Assembly: GCA_050247075.1 (NCBI GenBank)
Contig: JBFWUW010000013.1
Span: 1-64,000, forward strand
Direction of reading: 5' to 3'
Length of the DNA: 64,000 nucleotides
From: JBFWUW01 sp050247075
GTDB taxonomy: Bacteria; Planctomycetota; Planctomycetia; Pirellulales; JBFWUW01
Below, one piece after another: positions 53,578 through 61,973 of this stretch. The notes beneath the pieces were generated by a model. The model searched no databases and was not told the origin of the DNA. It saw only the letters and a program-made list of their open reading frames with translations. The stretch's first letter is position 1, and each line of letters begins with the position of its first letter. Made by a program: the position numbers and the translations under genes.

Positions 53578-54846
53578 CTATTCTGCGTGGTATTTCAGGT
53601 TGGCGAGAACTTTTTCCGGTTCCTGAAATTCGAATTCGATGTGGCTGCCGTCGCGAACTTGCCGAATCCCCTCCAGGATAATCTTGTCGTTCTCATCCAG
53701 GCCGCTGGAGACCACAAAGATGTCGTCCTCGGGGGCGCTGTGGATCTCAATGTCGCGCTGGCGGACGATATTGTCCTTGTCAACGACGTAGGCATATCGC
53801 TTGGCGAGAATGGGATAAGTCGCCCGTTGCGGAATTACAATCGCGTCGCGCATGGTGGTATGGATCAAGATGGTGCCGGTCTGGCCGTTCCGCAGCAGGC
53901 CATTGGGGTTCGGAAAGTCCGCGCGGAAGGGGATGTTCCCGGTGGTATTATCGAAGTCCGCCTCAATTGCCCCGATCTTTCCATGTTCCGGAAAGATCTC
54001 GCCGTTGGCCAACTTCAGTTCAATTCGCAGGGGTTCCGCATCGTCGTTGCCATTGCCATTCGCGGTCTGGCCATCGCCCAGGCTTTCGGCGCTCGTGCTC
54101 GCCTGTTGGGCCGTTTCCAATTCGGCCTTGTATTCCAAATAGCGGGCCTCGGGCACGTTGAAGTACACCCACATCAAGCTATTGTCCGAAAACGTCGTCA
54201 GAATGTCCCCTTCTTCAATCAGGCTCCCTAACTGGTTGCGCTGGCGGTCGACAATTCCATCGAATGGCGCGGTAACGCTGGCAAAACTCAATTCGGCCCG
54301 CGCCAGCATGACCTTGGCCTGAGCCTTGGCCAGCTCCGCCTTTTTGAGGGCGATCTCCTGCGGGGAAACGATGCCTTTCTTCAAGAGCGTTTCGGCATTG
54401 GTGAGCTCAATTTGGACTCGCTGGGCTTCAGCGATTTCGCTGTCCAGCCTGGCTTGGTAAAGAACCGGCAGGATCTTGAACATCAACGCCCCCTTTTTCA
54501 CGGCCTGTCCCTCTTTGACGCAGATCTCCTCGAGATATCCTTCCTGCAGGGCCTTGACCTCAATATGCTGGCACGAGTGGATCTGGCAGACGTATCTTTG
54601 CGTACCAATCACGTCTTTCTTCACGGGACTGGTGACCACGATCTTGTGCCCGCCATGTTCCGCTTCACCCTCTTCCGCGGCACCATGCCCGGCTTGGCCA
54701 TGCCGGGATTCGCCATGCTCGGATTCCGAATGCGCCGTGTTTGCGGCGTCGGCCGATCGTTCTTGTGAATCAGCCTCGGATGCGCAGCCCGCCAGGACAA
54801 GCACGCCTGGCATCAGGATGATGATGGCAATCTGGGAGAGCTTCAT
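53578..54846 (-). CDS. RND-system periplasmic adaptor (HlyD/MFP family) lipoprotein with a His-rich leader
   Basis: 422 residues from ATG 54846; the frame is open to 55143 but only this start gives a signal peptide. The lipobox is VLAGC (Cys21). Residues 37-67 contain six histidines with many Glu and Gly. The barrel-sandwich half VKALQEGYLEEICVKEGQAV, a hairpin (AELAKAQAKVMLARAELSF) and SVTAPFDGIVDRQRNQLGSL are standard for membrane-fusion proteins. A long C-terminal part follows, ending in NDKIILEGIRQVRDG. It links the inner-membrane pump to the outer-membrane channel. Confidence 0.93.
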   Translation of the reverse strand: MKLSQIAIIILMPGVLVLAGCASEADSQERSADAANTAHSESEHGESRHGQAGHGAAEEGEAEHGGHKIVVTSPVKKDVIGTQRYVCQIHSCQHIEVKALQEGYLEEICVKEGQAVKKGALMFKILPVLYQARLDSEIAEAQRVQIELTNAETLLKKGIVSPQEIALKKAELAKAQAKVMLARAELSFASVTAPFDGIVDRQRNQLGSLIEEGDILTTFSDNSLMWVYFNVPEARYLEYKAELETAQQASTSAESLGDGQTANGNGNDDAEPLRIELKLANGEIFPEHGKIGAIEADFDNTTGNIPFRADFPNPNGLLRNGQTGTILIHTTMRDAIVIPQRATYPILAKRYAYVVDKDNIVRQRDIEIHSAPEDDIFVVSSGLDENDKIILEGIRQVRDGSHIEFEFQEPEKVLANLKYHAE

Positions 54847-55206
54847 AGAGTTCTTGCGTTCCTCTCGGACAAGATTTCCAGAGTGCGGCCCTGGCGGACT
54901 CATGGATTGTGCGGCGGGCCTAGTTAGTGTTTGGGAGGGCTGCCCTGGGGAATCCTTTTGCTTAGCGTCGTGCAAATAAATGTGTATCGCGTCGCACCCT
55001 ATTCGCAGCATACCGCGAACCGGGCGGAAATTGACTGCCCAAACGCAAGTGTGAAGGAATTGTAATGCTAGGTCAGATCTATCCACTCCAGCGTGCCGCA
55101 ACACGCGCCAAGAAAGCGCCCTAATGCTTTGCCGTGGCTGCAAATAAGAAAACCTGGCCGCTGATGGTATCGTGGGCGGCCGAACGAATTGCCTGACTAA
55201 GAAGGG
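54847..55206. other. Intergenic region upstream of the adaptor gene
   Basis: 360 bp between two genes of the efflux cluster. No coding frame and no known repeat. AT-rich patches at about 54970-54990 could be promoter for the adaptor and pump, but I see no clear hexamer pair. Confidence 0.4.
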
Positions 55207-56898
55207 CTAGCGCGCGGGCAGAAGAGAAACCGCATCGAGTGGGGGAACCCGACTCGTTGCGTTATCGTCCGCGGGAGGATTGTCGTCGCCTGGTGCTGGC
55301 AAATCCTCGACTCCGTCAACGGGGTCGGGCCGCTGTGGAGGCATGGGTGGCGGGTCTTTCTGTTCGGCATCAGGTTGGCCTGGGCCGGGTAATACCGCCG
55401 GAAATCCCGGTTCGGGCGGACCCAACAACCAGCCGCCACCGAGTGCCTGGTAGGCGTTGACAATGGCGGAAAGCTGCTGCTGTTTTGTTTCGATCAAAAC
55501 CGTTCTGGCTTCCAGCAAGTCGCGCTGCGAGAACAACACGTCCATGTATTCCACTTCCGGATTGGCCAGGTTGAAGAGGTCGGTTGCAACGCTGACGGAC
55601 TCCTCTAGCGCCCTCACTTGTTGCCCTTTGATCGTTACGCTCCCGCGGTAGTTCTCCACCTTGGCCATCTGATTGACTACCTCGGTGAATGCATTGAGGA
55701 CCGTGCGTTGGTAGTTGTAAACCGCTTGCAACTGCCGCGCGTTGGCGCTCAAGTATTCGGCCCGAATGGCCGCCTTGTTGATCAACGGCGCCACCAAGTT
55801 CCCTGTAGCGTTCGCACACAAGGCCCCAGGATCGAACAGGTAGCGGGGGTTGAATGCCTCGAAACCGACGCCGGCGGTAATAGAGACCCTGGGAAAAAAG
55901 TTTGCCCGTGCAACTTGTACGTCGAGACCCGATGCCGCTACCTCGCGGTCGGCGGCGCGGATGTCCCGCCGATTTCGCAGCAATTGCGCGGGCACGCCGA
56001 CGCTCAGCAGCCGCGAGTCGAGCCGGATGTAATCCCACCGCATGCGGTCAACAGGCTGCGGGTAGCGGCCAGCGAGAAAGTTGATTCTGTTTTCGACCTC
56101 GATAATCCGTTGCCTTAAAATCAATCGTTGGCTCTCGTTCTTGCGCACTTCGCCTAAGAATCGCTGTACGCCTAGTTCCGTACCGCGGGCGGCCCGCTTT
56201 TGAAACTTGGCCACAAGCAGGCTGCGCTCTTGCAGCGCAATGGTTTGCTCCAGAAACACCAGTCGTTTGTCGAGCGCGGCCAACTCGTAATAGTTCTCGG
56301 CGATTTCGGCGACCAGCCTGGTGATTAGGTAGTCCCTGGCATCAATCGCCTCATAATATCGCTGGACCGCCGCATCTCGTGCGTTACGCAACCGACGCCA
56401 GATATCGAGCTCCCAATCGAGATTCAACCCCAAGCCCACATTTGGCACCGGATCGGGAAAGCGCCCCCCGCCAGGATAGGTGAGCTGATCCTCGGCTGCT
56501 CCCAGGGGAGTAAACAGGCTGTGCCGATCAAACCCGCCGCCGCCGCCGCCGGTAATGAACGGCAGGTAAGCACCGCGCCGCGCCCGGATTTCATTGTTGG
56601 CGATCTCTATTTCCTGATTGCGGATCTTCAACTCTTGATTCTGCGCCAGCCCCTGGGCAATCAGTTGCGTCAGCACCGGGTCATGAAAAAAATCGTTGAT
56701 GCTGACCTGAGATGAATTCTCTGAACTAACCGCTCCATTGAAGGTGCCCGGCAGGGCCTGACCCGGCTCTGGGCCGGAAAGTTTTGGAATACAACAGCCG
56801 GGCAAAACGAGCAGCATGATGCCAGCCGCCACGCCTGCTAACACTGGCTGCATGCGACATACGCGCGAGGCAGGCACCATTGGGACTCTTCGTTTCAT
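55207..56898 (-). CDS. Outer-membrane efflux lipoprotein, TolC/NodT family
   Basis: 563 residues. The lipobox-containing signal peptide (IMLLVLPGC) is near residue 35 after a basic lead. The TolC fold consists of two repeats: LIAQGLAQNQELKIRNQEIE, the GLGLNLDWELDIWRRLRNAR beta-strand region, and the second half ADREVAASGLDVQVARANFF, with VSITAGVGFEAF. The C-terminal tail of about 80 residues is Pro/Asp-rich and disordered. It forms the exit channel of the tripartite pump. The order channel-adaptor-pump on one strand supports a dedicated system. Confidence 0.93.
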   Translation of the reverse strand: MKRRVPMVPASRVCRMQPVLAGVAAGIMLLVLPGCCIPKLSGPEPGQALPGTFNGAVSSENSSQVSINDFFHDPVLTQLIAQGLAQNQELKIRNQEIEIANNEIRARRGAYLPFITGGGGGGFDRHSLFTPLGAAEDQLTYPGGGRFPDPVPNVGLGLNLDWELDIWRRLRNARDAAVQRYYEAIDARDYLITRLVAEIAENYYELAALDKRLVFLEQTIALQERSLLVAKFQKRAARGTELGVQRFLGEVRKNESQRLILRQRIIEVENRINFLAGRYPQPVDRMRWDYIRLDSRLLSVGVPAQLLRNRRDIRAADREVAASGLDVQVARANFFPRVSITAGVGFEAFNPRYLFDPGALCANATGNLVAPLINKAAIRAEYLSANARQLQAVYNYQRTVLNAFTEVVNQMAKVENYRGSVTIKGQQVRALEESVSVATDLFNLANPEVEYMDVLFSQRDLLEARTVLIETKQQQLSAIVNAYQALGGGWLLGPPEPGFPAVLPGPGQPDAEQKDPPPMPPQRPDPVDGVEDLPAPGDDNPPADDNATSRVPPLDAVSLLPAR

Positions 56899-57328
56899 GC
56901 ACCAAACCTCGTCACCGTTGGCAAAGGAAAAGCTGGCACAGATGTCATCGGCAGAACGATCGGTTCAGTCCCCAAAAACGCGGGCTCTCCACACCGTTGG
57001 CGTTAATTGCCCCAGCTTGCCCGTGACGCTGCAAGCTGAAGATCATTCGTCGGAATTCACCACAATGCCTTCGACGTTCTGCTCGCGAGTCCCGCCGAGC
57101 AGGCGTACGCACTTTGCACGCTCGCCAAGGTAGTTCAAGCAAAACTCGGCATTAGCTAGCAACGATGGCGATGCTGCATCGAGCAATAGCTCGGGGTTCA
57201 TAGCCTACAGAAAAGTAATCCACGCTCTGCCCGGCATGGCAACAAAAAACCGCAGTGCAACGGGCCATTGCGCCCGGTCAAATTGATGTTAAAGGACCTC
57301 GTGACGTGATAGCATTGCAACCCGCCGC
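56899..57328. other. Intergenic region
   Basis: 430 bp with no recognisable gene, RNA or repeat family. It must hold the promoter of the minus-strand efflux genes. Confidence 0.35.
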
Positions 57329-58357
57329 TTACTCGTTGCGCACCACGTCGCCCGCGTCGCGGGTGGCCATGGCGCGCCAGGTGTACAGGCTGATGTCGTT
57401 CTTGGCGAATCGCACGCTGCCATCGACCATCAGCACGTTGACGCCGCCGGGGTGCATGCTGCGGGCGCTGAACCAGCCAAAGCCGTTGGCCGTAACGTCT
57501 GGCAGCTTGGCGTTGGGCGTCATATAGGCATTAAAGCCGGTGATAAAGTCGCGGCCCCAGATCCAAGCGCAAGCGCGGTTGCCTGCCCAACTGGGGTTTT
57601 TGGTGGCGATAATCGTGGCCAAATCGGGGTCGATAACCGCGGCCCCGCCCGACCGGTTGCTGGCTATTCCTTGTCCGTTACTGACCATGCCAAACGAGCC
57701 AACGCTGGCATAATGCCTCCCGTTGAACTTAGGCACGCCGCTGGTCCAGGTGCTGCCCGCCCCCAGCAGCGTTTCGCTCATTAGCATGGTGTTGGAACTG
57801 CCGTCGTAAACGGCGCTGATCGGCAGATAAGCCCCCCAATACATGATGCCGTCCGACGGGTAACGGGTGTCGACATTCACACCGGTCCCCGACCCGGTGT
57901 TGACCACGTAGTTGCAGCCTTCGCTTTGGGGCGCGCCGAAGTAGCCGGAAAAAGTGGACGATCCGCCGTCACTGGGGCACAAGAAGATTTGCACGCGCGT
58001 GGCCATGGCCTGCGCCTGCACGGGGTTGAAGGTCGCCGAGCCGCCAGTCCCCAACGTCAGCGGTTGGTTAAAGTCGATCAAGTCTTGCAAGCTCCCCTGT
58101 TCCACATACGGCAACAGTTGGGCCTGAAACGAGAAGGTGACATCGGCCGTGGCACCGATGCCCGGCATGACCCCTTTGGAACTGACGTAATTGTGAAACG
58201 CCAAACCCAACTGGTGCAAATTGTTAGCGCATTGGGCCCGCTGTGCCGCGCCCCGCGCGGCCTGTACGGCCGGCAGCAGCAAGGCAATCAGCAAGCCAAT
58301 TATGAAGATCACCACTAGCAGTTCGACCAGGGTGAAAGCTCGTCTAGGATGAAGCAT
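57329..58357 (-). CDS. DUF1559 prepilin-type protein
   Basis: 342 residues. The N-terminus RRAFTLVELLVVIFIIGLL is a type IV prepilin motif; the cleavage site would be between Ala7 and Phe8, and Glu12 is the conserved fifth residue. The body has AARGAAQRAQCANNLHQLGL (the DUF1559 helix) and FLCPSDGG. It ends with the H-x-G-G-V-N-V-L-M-V-D-G-S-V-R-F signature (HPGGVNVLMVDGSVRF). This is the expanded planctomycete pseudopilin family, with tens of copies per genome as I recall. A partner secretion gene is not seen. Confidence 0.95.
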   Translation of the reverse strand: MLHPRRAFTLVELLVVIFIIGLLIALLLPAVQAARGAAQRAQCANNLHQLGLAFHNYVSSKGVMPGIGATADVTFSFQAQLLPYVEQGSLQDLIDFNQPLTLGTGGSATFNPVQAQAMATRVQIFLCPSDGGSSTFSGYFGAPQSEGCNYVVNTGSGTGVNVDTRYPSDGIMYWGAYLPISAVYDGSSNTMLMSETLLGAGSTWTSGVPKFNGRHYASVGSFGMVSNGQGIASNRSGGAAVIDPDLATIIATKNPSWAGNRACAWIWGRDFITGFNAYMTPNAKLPDVTANGFGWFSARSMHPGGVNVLMVDGSVRFAKNDISLYTWRAMATRDAGDVVRNE

Positions 58358-58697
58358 GAGTTTCTCCGAGTATTCCGATGCGGGCGCAATGCCCGCGTAT
58401 ATGTGTGTACGAAAGCCGGTACGGCGACCTCACAAGGCCTTGTGCGCCCACGTCGTCGCGGCAACCCGATTGAGGAGCGAGCCGCCAACGATGCGCGACG
58501 TGGGCGCGCGGGACCATGTGCGGTGCCGCGCGACGACGATCTCCTTTAGCCAGGGCTGCGCAACCTTCTCCCTCTCCCTTTGGGAGAGGGCCGGGGTGAG
58601 GGCCAACGGCCAGGACACTTTCCCGCCGGATCGCCCTCTCCCTAACCCTCTCCCAGAGTACCGGGAGAGGGAGCTTCGGCCGGCGCGCTGTGCGGCG
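58358..58697. repeat. Intergenic region with R9 repeats
   Basis: Bases 58566-58674 contain a palindrome of the CCTCTCCC/GGGAGAGG type and an inverted version (58632-58674) of the R9 copy at 4964-5007. No gene seen. Confidence 0.6.
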
Positions 58698-59417
58698 TTA
58701 GACTGGCCAGCGCGCCATTCTTGGCGGCGGGACAGGCGGATCGAGGCCCGGAGAAATGCCGATCTTGTCGGCCAATCGAAGTTGCCCCACCAGTTCCCCT
58801 TCCCATGACCAGACGACGGGCGACGGCGGAGGAAGGCTTCCCCCGACAGCGTTCCACAGCGGCGAGCCCCCTTGGCAGCGCCACAACAGCGCGCCGATTA
58901 CAGCGGGCGCAGGGCCAGAAGTTGGTTGGAGTGTTTTCGCCGTGCCATGCGAGCATGGGGTATTGCTTGAATCACGATCGCACCATGTTGGCTGTTGGCT
59001 GGCAATCTTCTTGCAACAACCGAGTTTTTGGCCGGCCGCGGCCTGTTTCTTGTGCGAACAATGTTGGCAGCCTGCCTTGGTGCAAGTCCGCTGAGCTGCT
59101 TGTTGCCGCTGCGCCGCTGCCACGACAAAGTCGGGCGGCGTTACTCCGTGCCGCCGTGCCCAAGCCAACTTCTCTGGCATACTGAAGCAGCAGCATTCCC
59201 GCCAACATTGTTCAGCATTGCGGCAGCCGCAGGGACGGTCGGCACAGGGAAAGGGCTGGCTGCGGTCTTTATCCGGCCGGGCCAGCGGTAGCGGCAAGCC
59301 GACGGCCGTACCGACAAACGCCAACAGGGCCATCGTGGCGACGAAACGGCGGCCAGCCACACGGTGCAACCGTGCGGGACGCAAGAACCAGATTTTGAGC
59401 CGACGCCGAAATCTCAT
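58698..59417 (-). CDS. Cys-rich protein with an N-terminal membrane segment
   Basis: 239 residues from ATG 59417. A signal or anchor segment covers about 24-43 (RFVATMALLAFVGTAVG). The next 115 residues hold about 14 cysteines: C58, C63, C65, C71, a C75-C77 triplet (CWRECCCFSMPEKLAWARRH), C112, C117, C120, a C134-C135 pair, C146 and C155. The remainder is Pro/Gly-rich. I recall similar cysteine-triplet proteins only in planctomycetes and do not know their role. Metal binding or disulfide-stabilised structure is plausible. Confidence 0.7.
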   Translation of the reverse strand: MRFRRRLKIWFLRPARLHRVAGRRFVATMALLAFVGTAVGLPLPLARPDKDRSQPFPCADRPCGCRNAEQCWRECCCFSMPEKLAWARRHGVTPPDFVVAAAQRQQAAQRTCTKAGCQHCSHKKQAAAGQKLGCCKKIASQQPTWCDRDSSNTPCSHGTAKTLQPTSGPAPAVIGALLWRCQGGSPLWNAVGGSLPPPSPVVWSWEGELVGQLRLADKIGISPGLDPPVPPPRMARWPV

Positions 59418-59603
59418 GGCAGGCGAGCAAACACCAGGCGGGAAGTCTAATTTTCGGCGGCTCGCTCCTCATCCAGGATGCTAGTCCCTGGCTAATGCAG
59501 TGTCAATCGGCTGACGCGGGGGTGATGGATGAAGCAACGCAAGACTTCCTGATCCAACACAAGGGTTGCGGTTGAGATCGAGACCATTATCGGACCCCGT
59601 ATC

Positions 59604-59631
59604 TTGCATTCCAAAGAACTCGCGATAATAT
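59604..59631 (+). promoter_or_regulatory. Sigma-70-type promoter for the ImmA/IrrE gene
   Basis: TTGCAT at 59604-59609, a 16-bp spacer and TAATAT at 59626-59631, 27 bp upstream of the ATG at 59659. A GAGGTG ribosome-binding site lies at 59648-59653. It is the best match to the consensus that I found in the window. Confidence 0.6.
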
Positions 59632-59658
59632 ACATACGTTCATTATCGAGGTGGTCGC

Positions 59659-60396
59659 ATGTTGCCGCATATCGCACCGGAAGATTTGTCCGCCGTGGTG
59701 GAGGGCGTGGCCGGTAAACTGTTGGCCCGTTGCGGCGTGGAGCAGCCGCCCGTCGATGCGATTGGGCTGGCGGTGGCGTTGCGGTTGACAGTGGCTTGGG
59801 ACGATGCCCAGCAATCGCGGGCGCGGTGCGTACGGATGGCCGGCGCGCGTAGGGGGCAGCGGGGTGCCATTTTGCTGCGGCCAGAGCCGCGGCAAGAACG
59901 GCGGCAGTGGGCCGTGGCGCACGAAATCGGCGAACATTTTGCCTGGCAAGTCTTTGCCGGGCTGTCGCTGGATGCGGCGAAGGAGGAGGCTGGCATCCGC
60001 GAGACGATTGCCAATCGGCTGGCCTCGGCCTTGTTGCTGCCTGGGGAATGGTTCGCCCGCGATGGGGCGGTGCGCGGTTGGCAACTGCCGTTGCTCAAGC
60101 AGCGTTATGCCACCGCCAGCCACGAGCTGATCGCCCGGCGGATGCTCGACTGCCAGCCGCCCGTGCTGGTGACCATCTTCGATCATGGCCGCCGTGTCTT
60201 TCGGGCAGGTAACATGCAGTCCGGAAGTGAAGTGTTGCTGCCCATCGAAATGGCTTGTTGGCGGGCCTCCCACGAGTCGGGAGTGCCGGCGACTCGCCAG
60301 CAACCGGGCTGCGCCGTGCAAGCCTGGCCCATTCACGAACCTGGTTGGCGTCGAGAAATAATGCGCACTAGCCTGGACGAGTGGGCAGATTGGTAA
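59659..60396 (+). CDS. ImmA/IrrE family metallo-endopeptidase-like protein
   Basis: 245 residues. The signature is QWAVAHEIGEHFAWQ (H-E-x-x-H: His88, Glu89, His92), with an ANRLASALLLPGEWF helix about 30 residues later. This is the standard COG2856 (DUF955) layout, seen in IrrE, ImmA and phage-repressor proteases. The gene usually pairs with a helix-turn-helix regulator, which is not present here. The C-terminal half is unlike IrrE's GAF-like region. It has its own promoter and no co-oriented partner within 100 bp except the permease gene. Confidence 0.88.
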   Translation: MLPHIAPEDLSAVVEGVAGKLLARCGVEQPPVDAIGLAVALRLTVAWDDAQQSRARCVRMAGARRGQRGAILLRPEPRQERRQWAVAHEIGEHFAWQVFAGLSLDAAKEEAGIRETIANRLASALLLPGEWFARDGAVRGWQLPLLKQRYATASHELIARRMLDCQPPVLVTIFDHGRRVFRAGNMQSGSEVLLPIEMACWRASHESGVPATRQQPGCAVQAWPIHEPGWRREIMRTSLDEWADW

Positions 60397-60439
60397 GATG
60401 ATCCGCAGGGTGTGCCCACGCGGTGCCGACGACACCGTG

Positions 60440-60490
60440 GCGTGGGCTTTGGCCCACATGTATCGGCTTTTCGTGGGCTAAAGCCCACGC
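60440..60490. repeat. Two R5 palindromes upstream of the GntP gene
   Basis: GCGTGGGCTTTGGCCCAC (60440-60457) and CGTGGGCTAAAGCCCACGC (60472-60490), the same pair as at 23300-23348. Confidence 0.75.
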
Positions 60491-60510
60491 TACCTTACGG
60501 CGTGACGGAA

Positions 60511-61971
60511 ATGTTGCAGATGTACCAGTTGCTGGCGCTGTTAGGTGGCTTTGGGCTGCTGACGCTGCTGGCCATGCGCGGGCATAGCATTTTCGTGGTG
60601 GCCCCGCTGTGCGCGGGACTGGTACTGGCGGTCAGCGGCGCCGATCCGGTGGCGGGGCTGACTGGCCCCTTCATGGCGGGCTTTTCTGGTTTCTTGCGCG
60701 ACTTCTATTTGATCTTCGCCCTGGGTGCGGCTTTTGGCCGGTTGATGGAAAAGTCGGGGGCGGCGGCGGCGGTAGCCCGCGGCGTGGTACAGACGCTGGG
60801 ATCGCGGTGGGCCTGCCTGGCGGTAGTGCTGTCTTGTGCCGTGCTGACGTATGGCGGCGTGTCGCTGTTTGTGGTGGGGTTTAGCGTCTACCCGTTGGCG
60901 GTGGAGCTGTTTCGCGAGGCTAATCTGCCGCGGCGGTTCATACCGGCGTCCATCGCCTTTGGCTCGGTCACGTTTACCATGACCACGGCCGGTTCGCCGG
61001 AGATTCAAAACCTGATCCCGATCGGCTATCTGATCGACAATAGCACGGGCCAGTCGCTGACACATGCCGCCGCCGGCTGGCCCGCCAGCTTGCTGGTTTC
61101 GGCGGTGATGTTTGGCCTGGGGCAAGCCTACTTGGAGCGGGCGATTCGCCGTGACCTGGCCCGCGGGCTGCGGTTTGAGCCGCGAGCCGCCGACCCCACA
61201 GCGCCAGCGGCTAACGAAGACGCGGCGGTACCAACTCAGCTGCCGCGCGGCCCTGGGCTGGCGGCCGCGCTATCGCCGTTGTTGGTGACGCTGTTGACGT
61301 TAAACCTATTGCCGCCGTTGGCGGGCAGCCTGCTGCGCAGCCTGCCGGAAGAGCCGACCGCGGCGACATGGCAGGCGGCGACCGCATCGCTGCTGGCGCA
61401 TTTTCCAGCGGATAAGGACATGGCCACGGCAGCCGTGTTTTTTGGCGTGCTGACGGCGGTCATCGCACTGCGGCGGCATTTGAGAAGTGTCTGGCAGCCG
61501 ATTGGCGATGGCTTCGTCAACGGGCTGATTGCCATCGGTTCAACTTGCAGCGTGGTTGGCTTTGGAGCCGCCGTGCAAAAGCTGCCGGCTTTTCAGGGGG
61601 TGGTGAATTGGGTCACCAATTTGCCGGTCGATCCGCTATTGGGGGCCGCCCTGGCCGTGGCGGTGATTGCCGGATTGGCGGGGTCGGCCTCGGGCGGGCA
61701 AGGGCTGGCCTGGCCGATCATCAAGTCGGTCTACGTCGATGAACTGGGCGTAGCGCCGCGGGCGCTGCATCGGGTGGTGGCGATTGCCTCGGGCTCGCTC
61801 GACACGTTGCCCGCCAACGGTTATTTGCTGATGCTGATCCGTAATATCTGCGGAGAGTCCCACAAGACCGCCTACGGTCCAATCTGCGTGACCTGCACGC
61901 TGATTCCACTATTAGGGACGTTTCTGGCGATCGCCCTGTTCAAGTTGTTCCCGGCCTGGGGGCTGATGTAG
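60511..61971 (+). CDS. GntP family permease
   Basis: 486 residues from ATG 60511 (MLQMYQLLALLGGF); ATG 60520 is a near-equal choice, with GGAA nine bases upstream. The frame is open to 60412 but that part is repeat DNA. About twelve hydrophobic segments are seen. Family signatures are FALGAAFGRLMEKSGAAAAV near residue 75, ASIAFGSVTFTMTTAGSPEIQN, and the late GSASGGQGLAWPIIKS and GSLDTLPANGYLL loops. GntP proteins are proton symporters for gluconate and related organic acids. It ends two bases before the stop of the convergent ftsH gene. Confidence 0.9.
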   Translation: MLQMYQLLALLGGFGLLTLLAMRGHSIFVVAPLCAGLVLAVSGADPVAGLTGPFMAGFSGFLRDFYLIFALGAAFGRLMEKSGAAAAVARGVVQTLGSRWACLAVVLSCAVLTYGGVSLFVVGFSVYPLAVELFREANLPRRFIPASIAFGSVTFTMTTAGSPEIQNLIPIGYLIDNSTGQSLTHAAAGWPASLLVSAVMFGLGQAYLERAIRRDLARGLRFEPRAADPTAPAANEDAAVPTQLPRGPGLAAALSPLLVTLLTLNLLPPLAGSLLRSLPEEPTAATWQAATASLLAHFPADKDMATAAVFFGVLTAVIALRRHLRSVWQPIGDGFVNGLIAIGSTCSVVGFGAAVQKLPAFQGVVNWVTNLPVDPLLGAALAVAVIAGLAGSASGGQGLAWPIIKSVYVDELGVAPRALHRVVAIASGSLDTLPANGYLLMLIRNICGESHKTAYGPICVTCTLIPLLGTFLAIALFKLFPAWGLM

Positions 61972-61973
61972 AG

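Noticed and set aside
59659..60396. Toxin-antitoxin pair
   Set aside because: ImmA/IrrE-type proteins sometimes sit in such pairs, but no small partner ORF with a good start is adjacent.
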